Source: JBDTNK01 sp039933775
GTDB lineage: Bacteria > Chloroflexota > Limnocylindria > QHBO01
Length of the DNA stretch: 27,303 nucleotides
Assembly (NCBI GenBank): GCA_039933775.1
Contig: JBDTNK010000029.1
Location: 1 to 27,303, forward strand
Reading direction: 5' to 3'
Shown here: piece after piece, positions 6,367 to 14,232 of the stretch
Position numbering within the stretch: position 1 is the first letter of the stretch
Layout: each line of letters opens with the position of its first letter
Made by a program: the position numbers and the translations under genes
The notes under the pieces: generated by a model
The model's input: only the letters and a program-made list of their open reading frames with translations
Databases searched by the model: none
What the model was told of the DNA's origin: nothing

Positions 6367-7662
6367 TCAGGCGGCGGCGCCGCGGCCGACCTCCGGCATC
6401 GACAGCGACACCGGTACGCCGATCAGCCCCGCGACGGACAGCAGCACGATCGCCGGCCCGGTGCCGAACAGCGCCACGGCGGACGAGATCGCACCGACGG
6501 CCAACAGCAGCACCCCGATCGCCGTGTTCGAGACCGCCACGTAGTCGGTGCGTCCGCCGCCGTCCCCGAGGTCGACGATGTAGGTGGCGCGTCCGAGGCG
6601 CGCACCCTGGTGCACCAGGGCCAGCAGCAGGTAGACGCCGAGGTACCACCAGGTCGTCTCGGCGAGCGCGGTCACCTGCGACAGACCCAGGAATGCCAGC
6701 GCGATCACCGAGGCCGCGCCGGACGCGGCAGCGATGAGGCGACGGCTGGACCGGTCCGCGAGCGGCCCCCACAGTCGACCCCCGATCAGCGAGGCGAGTC
6801 CGGCCGCCACGAGGAACGGGCCAAGGTCGTTGATCGATGCGTCGCTGGCCGCGGCGGCACGCGCGACGATGAACGGTGGCGTGAGGGCGGACACGAGCAG
6901 CAGCGTGCGCGAGATCACGAAGCGCCGAAACGGCTGATCCGTGCGCAGCAGCTGCAGCGAGGCCCAGATCCCGTTGCCGGCTACCCCGGGCTCCTCGACT
7001 GGCGGCTCGTGGATGCCGGCGAACGTGGCGGCGGAGGCGAGCCACATCATTGCGGCGCCGGCCAGCAACGCGGCGAACACGGCCGTGCCGGCGTCCTCAC
7101 CGAGCGCGCGGATGCCCAGTCCGACGGTGATCGCGACGATGCCGGACGCCGTAGTGGACCAGCCGGTGACCTGGCCGCGTTCGCCGGTTGGGATGGTGCG
7201 CCCCATCACGTCCTTGATCATCAGCGAGCACACCGCGCGGAACACCGCGAACACGGCGAGCGCAGCCAGCAGCGCGAGCCCCCCCGCGAGGCCCTCCATG
7301 GTGGCGGCGATCACGGCCATGGCGGCGACCGCCGCTGCCTGGCCGATAGCCCCAACGAGCCACGCCGGCGTCCGCCGAGCGTGGTCGGCGACCACCCGCG
7401 CGACCGCGACCTGCGGCAGCAGGGCTCCGGACTCGCGGATCGGGACCAACAGGCCGGTCAGCGCGGCCGGTGCGCCCATCGACCCAAGCAACCAGGCCAG
7501 CACGGTTTTGGCGTCGACGACGCTGTCGCCGATCTTGGTCAGCGTCAGTGCGGCGACGGTGCGTAGGGCGCTGTCGGCGACGTGATCCCCGGCGTCACCG
7601 GGAAGGTCCGACGGGTCGCCGCCGCGGTCAGAGATAAGACGGGCATAGAGGCGGTCGGGCAA
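6367..7662 (-). CDS. Major facilitator superfamily transporter
   Basis: 431 aa with about ten to twelve TM helices and a soluble N-terminus (LYARLISDRGG). Family marks are LTKIGDSVVDAKTVLAWLLG at the first helix, LLVPIRESGALLPQVAV after the second, a mid-protein soluble loop (about 215-240), and LADRSSRRLIAA in the second half. The substrate is not evident. The first usable start is TTG 7662, which lacks an RBS. The frame is open upstream for about nine more codons with only CTG/ATC, so the true start is uncertain. Convergent with the PadR/membrane operon. Confidence 0.82.
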   Translation of the reverse strand: MPDRLYARLISDRGGDPSDLPGDAGDHVADSALRTVAALTLTKIGDSVVDAKTVLAWLLGSMGAPAALTGLLVPIRESGALLPQVAVARVVADHARRTPAWLVGAIGQAAAVAAMAVIAATMEGLAGGLALLAALAVFAVFRAVCSLMIKDVMGRTIPTGERGQVTGWSTTASGIVAITVGLGIRALGEDAGTAVFAALLAGAAMMWLASAATFAGIHEPPVEEPGVAGNGIWASLQLLRTDQPFRRFVISRTLLLVSALTPPFIVARAAAASDASINDLGPFLVAAGLASLIGGRLWGPLADRSSRRLIAAASGAASVIALAFLGLSQVTALAETTWWYLGVYLLLALVHQGARLGRATYIVDLGDGGGRTDYVAVSNTAIGVLLLAVGAISSAVALFGTGPAIVLLSVAGLIGVPVSLSMPEVGRGAAA

Positions 7663-7769
7663 CGTATCGGTGCGAGTCAGGATGAGACCCTCTGGTCGAC
7701 GGATGGGACAACGCTAGGCGAGGAACGCTGGGAGCAACTGAGGTGCTTCTCCGGAGCGGTGGGCGCCAT

Positions 7770-8012
7770 TCAGTTCTTCGTGCCGCGCGGCGTGTACGTC
7801 GGCACCTTCTTCTGCATGAAGGCTTCTTGGCCACGGTGAACGCGGATGACCGACAGCGGCCGCCCCTAGAGCACGGGCAGGATCCGATCCCGGACCGCGT
7901 CGAGGTACTCCACCAGGTCGCGCTTCGTCGCGCCAGCCCCGTCGAAGAGGGGCTGGTCCAGGTTCGTCAGACGCACGCCATCGCGTTCTTCAGCTTCATC
8001 CGCGGGTTTCAT
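7770..8012 (-). pseudogene. Broken LigD-type polymerase/primase domain gene
   Basis: The ATG at 8012 overlaps the stop of the SDR gene by four bases (ATGA). The peptide GVRLTNLDQPLFDGAGATKR, DLVEYLDAVRDRILPVL then meets TAG at 7868-7866. The same frame resumes with GRPLSVIRVHRGQEAFMQKK, then VPTYTPRG, before a second stop (TGA 7772-7770). Together these follow the start of the archaeo-eukaryotic-primase-type polymerase domain of LigD (VxLTNxDKxLF, then GRPLSxxRxxxGxxxFxQK), used in bacterial end joining. The catalytic Asp region and some 200 residues are missing. I infer nonsense mutation plus 3' deletion. A 48-residue peptide could still be made. Confidence 0.7.
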
Positions 8013-9442
8013 CGGGAGGAACGCAGCGCGAGCCTGGCGAGGCGCTGGACCGTGCCGCGGAAGATGAGGCCATGGATCGGGTAGAGGAGATACCAATACG
8101 CCAGCCCGGGCAGGCCCTTCGGCTCGAAGAAGGCGGTCTGCTCCAGGCGGCTGCCATGGGCGGTCTCAGTGACCTCGTATTGAAGCCAGGCGCGGCCCGG
8201 GACGCGCATCTCTGCGCGGAGCCGCAGCAGATTGGGGCGCTCGACGGCCTCGACGCGCCAGAAGTCGAGAGCGTCGCCGACGCGCAGCTCGGTCGGTGAT
8301 CGACGCCCGAGGCGCATGCCGACGCCGCCAACGAGAAGGTCGAAGAATCCGCGGATGCGCCACAGCACGTTGGCGTATGGCCAGCCTGCGCGACCGCCGA
8401 GCCGCTCGACCTCCGCGAACAGGCGGTCGGGCGGCACGGGCACCAGGCGACGGCGCCGCTCGATGATCATGCCCTCGCGCGAGCTCAGCGTCGGGAGCTC
8501 CTCGCGACCGGGGGCGTCGAGCGAGTCGAACCAGGTCGAAGCGCCGGCGTAGCGATCGGTCCGATCGATGGCGCCCTGGAGCGCGGTCTCATATGACGCG
8601 GGCTGAAGGCCGAAGCCAGCGGCCGGGCGCGGATCGCGGACGATGACCTCGTTACGCAGGCCCTCGATAAGGGGTCGCGCAATTCCAGCCGGCACCGGCG
8701 TGACGAGACTCACCCAGTACGAACTGAGGCGCGGTGTCAGAACCGGCACCGGGATCATGAGCCGATGGAGGCCACGGAGGCGAGCGTAAGTTCGCATCAT
8801 GTCGCCATAGGAGAGGATGTCGGGGCCGCCGATCTCGACCACGCCCATGATCTCGGGATGCTCGAGCACGCCAACGAGGTAGTCCAGCGCATCCCCGATG
8901 CCGATCGGCTGGCAGCGGGTGCCGACCCACCGCGGCGTGATCATGATCGGGAGGCGCTCGGTGAGGTGGCGCAGGATCTCGAAGGACGCGCTCCCGGAGC
9001 CGATGATGATCGCGGCCCGGAACTCGGTGACGGGTACCCGGTGGCTCGCCAGCTCTCGTCCGGTCTGCTGTCGGCTCGCGAGGTGCGGCGAGAGGTTGGC
9101 AGCCTCGTCGCCGAGCCCACCGAGGTACACGATTCGGCGCACGCCCGCCGTGGCGGCTGCGGAGGCAAAGTTCCGCGCGGCGAGTTGGTCACGGTCGGCG
9201 AATCCGTGCTCACCAGAGCCCATCGAGTGAGCCAGGTAGTAGGCGATGTCAACGCCCTGGAGCGCCGCGTCCAGTGACGAAGGCTCGAGGAGATCCGCCG
9301 CGACGACCTTCGCGTCGGCGAAGCGTGCCGCCAGTGGGCGCGCATCGCGGCTCATGAGCACGAGCTCGTGACCCAGGGAGGCGAGGACGGGCACGAGGCG
9401 GCCACCGATGTAGCCGCTTGCGCCGACCACCAGGATGCGCAT
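8009..9442 (-). CDS. SDR-family NAD(P)-binding protein with C-terminal DUF2867-like domain
   Basis: 477 aa. Residues 1-300 are an atypical/extended SDR (NmrA-like) fold: the dinucleotide loop GASGYIGGRL at 7-16, ADLLEPSSLDAALQGVDIAY, then AYYLAHSMGSG, and GVRRIVYLGGLGDE. Residues about 325-470 are a second domain (RRRRLVPVPPDRLFAEVERL, then LRVGDALDFWRVEAV and TAFFEPKGLPGLAYWYLLYP) as in the SDR-DUF2867 two-domain proteins. The usual guess is a NAD(P)-dependent oxidoreductase acting on a hydrophobic ligand; no substrate is known. The ATG at 9442 has no RBS, and TACCAT seven bases upstream could be a -10. Followed by the broken LigD-type gene. Confidence 0.88.
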   Translation of the reverse strand: MRILVVGASGYIGGRLVPVLASLGHELVLMSRDARPLAARFADAKVVAADLLEPSSLDAALQGVDIAYYLAHSMGSGEHGFADRDQLAARNFASAAATAGVRRIVYLGGLGDEAANLSPHLASRQQTGRELASHRVPVTEFRAAIIIGSGSASFEILRHLTERLPIMITPRWVGTRCQPIGIGDALDYLVGVLEHPEIMGVVEIGGPDILSYGDMMRTYARLRGLHRLMIPVPVLTPRLSSYWVSLVTPVPAGIARPLIEGLRNEVIVRDPRPAAGFGLQPASYETALQGAIDRTDRYAGASTWFDSLDAPGREELPTLSSREGMIIERRRRLVPVPPDRLFAEVERLGGRAGWPYANVLWRIRGFFDLLVGGVGMRLGRRSPTELRVGDALDFWRVEAVERPNLLRLRAEMRVPGRAWLQYEVTETAHGSRLEQTAFFEPKGLPGLAYWYLLYPIHGLIFRGTVQRLARLALRSSR

Positions 9443-9540
9443 CGGTCAAATGGTACGCCCCCTGCCTGGTTGGCATCGAGAGGTGCGCCGTATGACAAAC
9501 GGCCCTTGCTCACGGCACGCCAGATGCCGATGCTCCGTTC

Positions 9541-10146
9541 ATGACGACTGCATCGACGACCCTTCGCGACCCGGGCCAGTTCCGCGAGCCGCCGTGGGCA
9601 CATTGGCTCTTCGCATCCAGCACGGCGGCCTGGATCTGGCTCCCCGTGCGTCTGTACCTCGGCTACGAGTGGTTCACTGCGGGCTGGAGCAAAGTCGCCG
9701 GGGAGGGAGCCGCGGCCTGGACCGGCGCGAATGCCGGCGCCGCCGTGACCGGCTTTGCGCAGGGCGCGCTTGCCAAGACTGGCGGCGACCATCCCGACGT
9801 GACCGGCTGGTACGGCTGGATCCTCGAGAATCTCGTGATCCCCAACGCCGCCATCTTCGGCCGCCTCGTCGCCTATGGCGAGCTGCTCGTCGCCATCGCC
9901 CTGATCCTTGGGGCGCTGACCGGCATCGCGGCGTTCTTCGGCATTGTGATGAACGCCAACTATCTGCTCGCCGGCACGGTGTCGAGCAACCCGATCCTCA
10001 TCATCCTGGGCACCCTCCTCGTGCTCGCCTGGCGCAACGCCGGCTGGATCGGTCTGGACCGATGGCTCCTGCCGGCCCTCGGCACGCCCTGGCAGCGCGG
10101 CGAGGCGTTCGTGCGTCGGGAGGACGACGGACCTTCGACGGCCTGA
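9541..10146 (+). CDS. DoxX-family membrane protein
   Basis: 201 aa with four TM helices near 28-48, 100-118, 121-141 and 148-166. DoxX marks are LPVRLYLGYEWFTAGWSKVA near the start, NAAIFGRLVAYGELLVAIAL, and LGALTGIAAFFGIVMNANYL. A loop of about 40 residues between helices one and two carries a conserved WY/EN pattern (TGWYGWILENLVIPN). The role is thought to be in quinone or redox membrane complexes; it is not known for this subtype. Divergent from the SDR gene across 98 bases. No RBS is seen before ATG 9541. A GC-rich hairpin follows the stop. Confidence 0.88.
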   Translation: MTTASTTLRDPGQFREPPWAHWLFASSTAAWIWLPVRLYLGYEWFTAGWSKVAGEGAAAWTGANAGAAVTGFAQGALAKTGGDHPDVTGWYGWILENLVIPNAAIFGRLVAYGELLVAIALILGALTGIAAFFGIVMNANYLLAGTVSSNPILIILGTLLVLAWRNAGWIGLDRWLLPALGTPWQRGEAFVRREDDGPSTA

Positions 10147-10171
10147 ACACCGCCGCTGCCCGCACGCAGCT

Positions 10172-10201
10172 CCGCCGCCCGTTCCCATTTCGGGGCGGCG
10201 G
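10172..10201 (+). terminator. GC-rich hairpin after doxX
   Basis: CCGCCGCCC (10172-10180), 12-base loop, GGGCGGCGG (10193-10201): a nine-bp perfect stem between doxX and the next gene. No T-tract follows, so it may be a weak terminator or an mRNA 3'-end stabiliser. A TGCTAG that could serve as the next gene's -10 follows immediately (10202-10206). Confidence 0.45.
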
Positions 10202-10238
10202 TGCTAGCGTCGGCCCTCACACACACAAGAGGCAGGTC

Positions 10239-10646
10239 ATGGCCAACGTAGGCGGCACGAAGGACGATCCTTGGCTGCTCAAGACGGCTCCCGGCACGAG
10301 TGACTACACGATGTACCGCGACGAAGCCGCGGATCCACCGACGCTCGTGTGCCAGGTTGGAAGCACGCGGCTCACGTATCAGCTGCGCGCCATCGAGGAT
10401 CTGCACGCCTGGCTGAAGGCCCAGGGCGATTGGGTGCCGCTCGGCGCGGCCGACGAGCAGAAGGCCGCGTCTGATGGCACGGTCGAAGCCTGGGGACGCT
10501 CGACCGACAATCCGGTTGGCGGGTGGTACGGCCTGCGCAAGGGCTACCGCGGCCGATTCGGGATGTACCTTCCGCCGCTGCTCGAGGCCCTCGGGCTGGT
10601 TGAGCTGGAGCACAACCCGCGGAACAACCGGGTTCGCGCTCGCTGA
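10239..10646 (+). CDS. Conserved soluble protein, DUF6855-like
   Basis: 135 aa. ATG 10239 has GAGG six bases upstream. The sequence opens MANVGGTKDDPWLLKTAPGT and continues with SDYTMYRDE, TLVCQVGSTRLTYQLRAIED and GGWYGLRKGYRGRFGMYLPP. I recall this family of unknown function as DUF6855; the number is from memory and could be wrong. The final part (GMYLPPLLEALGLVELEHNP) resembles a short winged-helix end. There is no signal peptide or TM. It is probably a single-gene unit, since a hairpin lies before it and the remnant of an oxidase follows directly after its stop in the same frame. Confidence 0.8.
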   Translation: MANVGGTKDDPWLLKTAPGTSDYTMYRDEAADPPTLVCQVGSTRLTYQLRAIEDLHAWLKAQGDWVPLGAADEQKAASDGTVEAWGRSTDNPVGGWYGLRKGYRGRFGMYLPPLLEALGLVELEHNPRNNRVRAR

Positions 10647-10820
10647 GTGGCCGCCCTGCGCCCGAGGGCCAACGGGGTGTACGCCAACTTCCTGGAGGAC
10701 GAGGGCGACGACCGGATCCGCGAGGCGTACCCCGGCGACACGTTCCGACGCCTCGTGGCGCTCAAGCGCCGCTACGACCCATCCAACCTGTTCCACTTCA
10801 ACCAGAACATCCGCCCCTGA
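10647..10820 (+). pseudogene. C-terminal tail of a FAD-linked (berberine-bridge type) oxidase
   Basis: From the GTG immediately after the previous stop, in the same frame, 57 codons read NGVYANFLEDEGDDRIREAY, then RLVALKRRYDPSNLFHFNQN, then IRP and stop. This is the BBE domain that closes FAD-binding oxidases with a covalently bound flavin. The FAD-binding domain (about 400 residues) is absent. A fragment this short cannot bind FAD. I infer a gene remnant left by deletion that brought the tail up against the DUF6855-like gene. Confidence 0.75.
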
Positions 10821-10848
10821 AGGACCGATGCCGGCCGGTCGCCGCACC

Positions 10849-10884
10849 GCGACCAGCCGGTTCACCGCGACCGGCCGGTTCGCC
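10849..10884 (+). repeat. Tandem 18-bp repeat, two copies
   Basis: GCGACCAGCCGGTTCACC (10849-10866) is followed at once by GCGACCGGCCGGTTCGCC (10867-10884), 16 of 18 identical. It lies in the non-coding stretch between the oxidase tail and the first palindrome cluster. No function is evident. Confidence 0.6.
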
Positions 10885-10910
10885 GCGTGTCGCGACATCT
10901 GGCATCGCGC

Positions 10911-11034
10911 TGACCCGGCTGGGTGGGTCAGATCGTGCATCTGGCCTCCGTCCCGCGATGTTTGACCCAGCTGGGTGGGTCAGAACGCGCCGGGCGGCCC
11001 GGATCCGCTCGATTTGACCCACCCAGCTGAATCA
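10911..11034. repeat. 52-bp-phased palindrome cluster 1
   Basis: Three 20-bp units start at 10911, 10963 and 11015, exactly 52 bp apart. The first two read TGACCCGGCTGGGTGGGTCA and TGACCCAGCTGGGTGGGTCA. The third is inverted: TGACCCACCCAGCTGAATCA. Each unit is a TGACCCA-N6-TGGGTCA dyad or close to it. The gene-free stretch from 10821 to 11208 holds this cluster and the 18-bp tandem repeat; I see nothing else in it. Confidence 0.85.
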
Positions 11035-11208
11035 AGGGGCTGGGCAGGCGGGTGGTGCCAGTCAGACGCCCGTTTGGCAGCGCGGGGCTGGGACCCGGGG
11101 CGCAGAGCCGCTACGTCATCCGTCCCGCCCAACGCCCGGTTGGACGTCCATGGCGCCGATGGGCGTCAGGCCGATGCCGTCGCCCCGGCCCAGCCGCATG
11201 CTGCCGCC

Positions 11209-11859
11209 ATGGTCTCGTTGCAGTTCGATCGCATCCTGGCACCGTTCCGCCGTCCGATCGCGGCGCGCAACGCGGCGCGCAACGCGGCACCGGCGCGCGA
11301 AGACGTGCCCGGCGATGCCCCCACGCCTCTTCACTGCGACGATACGTGCGAGAAGCGGCTGCGCACGGAGCCGGTCGTCTGGCTCAGCACGATCGACGCG
11401 CAGGGATTCCCGCACATCGTGCCCGTCTGGTTCGTATGGGACGGCGAGGCGTTCGTCGTCTTCTCGAAGCCACACGCGCGCAAGGTGCAGGCGATCCGCC
11501 GCCAGGCCCGCGTCGCGCTGGCCCTGGGCGAGCCGTGCGACGACTTCGACGTCCAGCTGATCGAGGGCCACGCAACCGTCCTGCCCGCCACGACCGCCCA
11601 GCTGCTGCGCGACGCCGCCATCGGTCGGGAACATGCTCGCAAGTACGCCGCGCAGCTCTTCGCCCTCGGCATCGACGCCGCCGAATACGCTGCGACCTAT
11701 TCGGCGGTGGTGCGCGTGGAGCCGACCCGCTTCCTGCCCTGGCGCGGTCGCGGCCCACGCTGGACCGACGCACCGGGTCGCAGCCGGACCACAGTACGGA
11801 CCCGCACCACGGCACCGAGCGCATCGTCCGCAATGAGACCGGCTACGATCGCGGGGTGA
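11209..11859 (+). CDS. PPOX-class (split-barrel) flavin/F420-binding enzyme
   Basis: 216 aa from ATG 11209; the open frame upstream runs through the palindrome cluster and is not coding. The split-barrel shows as EPVVWLSTIDAQGFPHIVPV, WFVWDGEAFVVFSKPHARKV and QAIRRQARVALALGEP. This is the pattern of the pyridoxamine-phosphate-oxidase-like probable F420-dependent enzymes (Rv3369 type). A 50-residue Ala/Arg-rich leader and a polar tail (about 185-216) lie outside the fold. It probably reduces a small molecule using F420H2, or binds heme or a flavin; this is not resolved. First gene of a three-gene operon; its TGA overlaps the next GTG by four bases. Confidence 0.8.
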   Translation: MVSLQFDRILAPFRRPIAARNAARNAAPAREDVPGDAPTPLHCDDTCEKRLRTEPVVWLSTIDAQGFPHIVPVWFVWDGEAFVVFSKPHARKVQAIRRQARVALALGEPCDDFDVQLIEGHATVLPATTAQLLRDAAIGREHARKYAAQLFALGIDAAEYAATYSAVVRVEPTRFLPWRGRGPRWTDAPGRSRTTVRTRTTAPSASSAMRPATIAG

Positions 11860-12389
11860 CCGATGTCGCGCCGATCTGCTCCGTTCGTCTGGAGCTCCCG
11901 CTCCTCACGCGGCAGCAGATGCGCCAACTGCTCGATGGCGACCTCGCGGGCGTCGCACGGCAGTTCGGCGCGCGCATCCCGCCCGCCTGGTTGGACGGCT
12001 ATCGCTGGTTGATCGACCTTCGGCTGCGGCAGCTGGACGAGCATCCGGAGGACGAGCCCTGGCTCCTACGTCCCATCATCGCCACCGACGGTGACGAGCG
12101 CCGCGTGGTGGGCGGCATCAACTTCCACGGCGCACCCGATGAGCGTGCCATGCCGGAGGTCGGCTATGGCCTGCTGCCCGAGGAGCGCGGCAAGGGCTAC
12201 GCGATCGAGGCGGTTCGGGCCGTCTTCGACTGGGCACGCCACGAGCACGGCATCCGTCACTTCCGTGCCAGCGTGGCGCCCGACAACGAGCGCTCGCTGC
12301 ACCTCATCGAGGTGCTCGGATTTCGCAGGGTCGGCGAGCAGTGGGATCCGGACGACGGCCTCGAGTTCGTCTTCGAGCTGGACGCATGA
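11856..12389 (+). CDS. GNAT-family N-acetyltransferase
   Basis: 177 aa from GTG 11856, which overlaps the stop of the PPOX gene (GTGA). The acetyl-CoA binding motif A is AMPEVGYGLLPEERGKGYAI, with EERGKGYA as the R/QxxGxG/A loop. Motif B is HFRASVAPDNERSLHLIEVL, then GFRRVGEQWD. This is the RimJ/RimL-like layout: an N-terminal SVRLELPLLTRQQMRQLL segment and W-rich middle. It transfers an acetyl group from acetyl-CoA to an amine, either a protein N-terminus or a small molecule; the acceptor is unknown. Its stop overlaps the next ATG (ATGA), so the operon is tightly coupled. Confidence 0.88.
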   Translation: MTDVAPICSVRLELPLLTRQQMRQLLDGDLAGVARQFGARIPPAWLDGYRWLIDLRLRQLDEHPEDEPWLLRPIIATDGDERRVVGGINFHGAPDERAMPEVGYGLLPEERGKGYAIEAVRAVFDWARHEHGIRHFRASVAPDNERSLHLIEVLGFRRVGEQWDPDDGLEFVFELDA

Positions 12390-13402
12390 GCGGACTGACC
12401 GATGTCCCCGGCCTGCGCGTCGGCCACGCGACCGATGCCGATGGCCTCACCGGCTGCACCGTCATCCTGGCGACCGATGGCGCCGTTGCCGGCGTCGACG
12501 TGCGCGGCTCCGCGCCCGGAACGCGCGAGACCGACCTGCTGCGACCCACGGCGCTCGTGGAGCGCATCCACGCTATCTGCCTCACCGGCGGCTCGGCCTT
12601 CGGGCTCGCGGCCGCGGACGGGGTGATGCGCTGGCTGGCCGACCGGGACATCGGCTTCGAGACGGGCGTGCGCCGCGTTCCGATCGTGCCGGCCGCGGCG
12701 CTCTTCGATCTCGGCATCGGTGATCCCAACGCGGCGCCCGATGCGGCGATGGGCCGCGCTGCCGCCGAGGCGGCGAGCGACGGCCCGATCGAGGAGGGCA
12801 GCATCGGTGCCGGGACGGGCGCCACCGTGGGCAAGCTGGCCGGGCCTCAGGCGGCCTCCAAGGGCGGCGTCGGCACCGCCGCGCGTTTGATGCCCGACGG
12901 CACGATGATGGCCGCGCTGGCGGTCACGAATGCGATCGGCAATGTCGTCGGTCGTGACGGCACGATCCTGGCGGGAGCCCGCAGCCCGAACGGCGGCTTC
13001 ATCGACGCGGACGAGCTGCTGGGCGCGCATCGGCCGGACCAGGGTATCGGTCAATTCGGGTCGAATACGACGCTGGGCGTGATCGCGACGAACGCGCCGC
13101 TCGACAGGGCGGGCTGCCGCAAGCTGGCGGAGCTGGGCCACGATGCGCTGGCGATCGCGATTCGTCCGGTCCACACCATGCTCGACGGGGATACCGTCTT
13201 CGCCCTCTCCACCGGCAGTGGGATCCCGCGCGCGGGAATCGAGTTGCTCGCGCTCGGCGCGGCGGCGACATCGGTCATGGTGGAGGCCATCGAGCGCAGC
13301 GTGCGCCTGGCTCAGTCGCGGGGCGGGATCCCCCGGGCGGCCTCGAGTGATGGCTCGAGTGATGCCTCGAACTCGGCGAGCTCGGATTCCGCCATCCGGT
13401 AG
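12386..13402 (+). CDS. P1-family (DmpA/NylC-like) Ntn peptidase
   Basis: 338 aa from ATG 12386, which overlaps the GNAT stop by four bases. The sequence starts GLTDVPGLRVGHATDADGLT, the typical opening of this family, and contains CLTGGSAFGLAAADGVMRWL and SIGAGTGATVGKL. The autocleavage site is probably GSNTTLGVIATNA: N227 then T228 would become the N-terminal nucleophile, as in NylC. DmpA uses a Ser at the same place. Members cleave N-terminal D- or beta-residues or cyclic/linear amides. The last 30 codons (Ser/Asp-rich) lie over the 3' end of panB on the other strand. The natural stop may have been lost and the frame extended. Confidence 0.87.
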   Translation: MSGLTDVPGLRVGHATDADGLTGCTVILATDGAVAGVDVRGSAPGTRETDLLRPTALVERIHAICLTGGSAFGLAAADGVMRWLADRDIGFETGVRRVPIVPAAALFDLGIGDPNAAPDAAMGRAAAEAASDGPIEEGSIGAGTGATVGKLAGPQAASKGGVGTAARLMPDGTMMAALAVTNAIGNVVGRDGTILAGARSPNGGFIDADELLGAHRPDQGIGQFGSNTTLGVIATNAPLDRAGCRKLAELGHDALAIAIRPVHTMLDGDTVFALSTGSGIPRAGIELLALGAAATSVMVEAIERSVRLAQSRGGIPRAASSDGSSDASNSASSDSAIR

Positions 13403-14232
13403 GTGTGGCGCTCCTCCGGATACGCACCGCTGCGCACGTCCGACACGTACGCGGTCAGCGCCTCACCGATGATCGTGTCGAGGTCGGCATAGCGCTTCAC
13501 GAAGCGGGCGGTCTGTCCCTGGGTCAGGCCCAGCAGGTCGTGATAGACCAGCACCTGGCCATCGCAGCCGGCCCCGGCGCCGATCCCGATGGTCGGGATC
13601 GTGAGCGTCGCGCTGATGTGCGTGGCGACGGCCTCGGGCACCGCCTCGAGCACGATTGCGAAGCAGCCGGCAGCTTGGAGCGCCAGCGCATCCTCGAGAA
13701 GCTTGTGGGCCGCAGCCGCCGTGCGCCCCTGAGCCTTGAAGCCGCCCAACGCGGTGGACGATTGCGGCGTGAGACCGATATGGCCCATGACCGGGATGCC
13801 CGCGGCCACGATCGCCTCGGCGCGCGACAGCATCGGTCCAGCGCCCTCGAGCTTCACGACGTCGGCACCGGCCTCTTTCACGAAGCGGATGGCGTTGGCG
13901 GTGGCGTCGGTGTCGGAGACCTGGAACGCGCCGAAGGGCAGGTCGCCCACGACGATGGGCCGCTGGACCGAGCGCGTCACCGCGCGGGTCATCATCAGCA
14001 TCTCGTCCATCGTGACCGGCACCGTGGAATCGTGGCCCAGCACCACCATGGCCGCGGAATCGCCGACGAGCAGCATGTCTATGCCGGCGGCCTCGGCGAG
14101 GCGGGCGCCGGCCGCGTCGTACGCGGTGACCATCGCGATGCGCTCGCCGCGCTCCTTCATGCCCTGAATGGCCGGAATGGTGAGCTTGGCGGGGACACGC
14201 GCGTCAACGCCCGCGGTGTGGCTGGTGGTCAT
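13312..14232 (-). CDS. panB: 3-methyl-2-oxobutanoate hydroxymethyltransferase
   Basis: 306 aa. Makes ketopantoate from 2-oxoisovalerate and methylene-tetrahydrofolate, the first step to pantothenate. The full TIM-barrel signature is present: MVTAYDAAGARLAEAAGIDM, LLVGDSAAMVVLGHDSTVPV, then IVVGDLPFGAF. Metal ligands D58, D97 and E129 (KLEG) and the catalytic E196 (VLEAVP) are in place. IPTIGIGAGAGCDGQVLVYH is intact. A C-terminal extension of about 25 residues (ESELAEFEASLEPSLEAARG) lies over the convergent peptidase gene. The ATG at 14232 overlaps the panC stop (ATGA). Last gene of the pan operon. Confidence 0.97.
   Translation of the reverse strand: MTTSHTAGVDARVPAKLTIPAIQGMKERGERIAMVTAYDAAGARLAEAAGIDMLLVGDSAAMVVLGHDSTVPVTMDEMLMMTRAVTRSVQRPIVVGDLPFGAFQVSDTDATANAIRFVKEAGADVVKLEGAGPMLSRAEAIVAAGIPVMGHIGLTPQSSTALGGFKAQGRTAAAAHKLLEDALALQAAGCFAIVLEAVPEAVATHISATLTIPTIGIGAGAGCDGQVLVYHDLLGLTQGQTARFVKRYADLDTIIGEALTAYVSDVRSGAYPEERHTYRMAESELAEFEASLEPSLEAARGIPPRD

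Noticed and set aside
6346..7566. Long plus-strand frame opposite the MFS gene
   Set aside because: Gln/Arg/Gly-rich with no domain, a shadow of the membrane protein on the other strand.
10823..10965. ORF starting ATG 10828 after the oxidase tail
   Set aside because: It translates the 18-bp tandem repeat and the palindrome cluster, with no protein-like composition.
10911..11034. CRISPR array
   Set aside because: Only three 20-bp palindromes with 32-bp linkers that are partly conserved between clusters, the last unit is inverted, and no cas gene is present.
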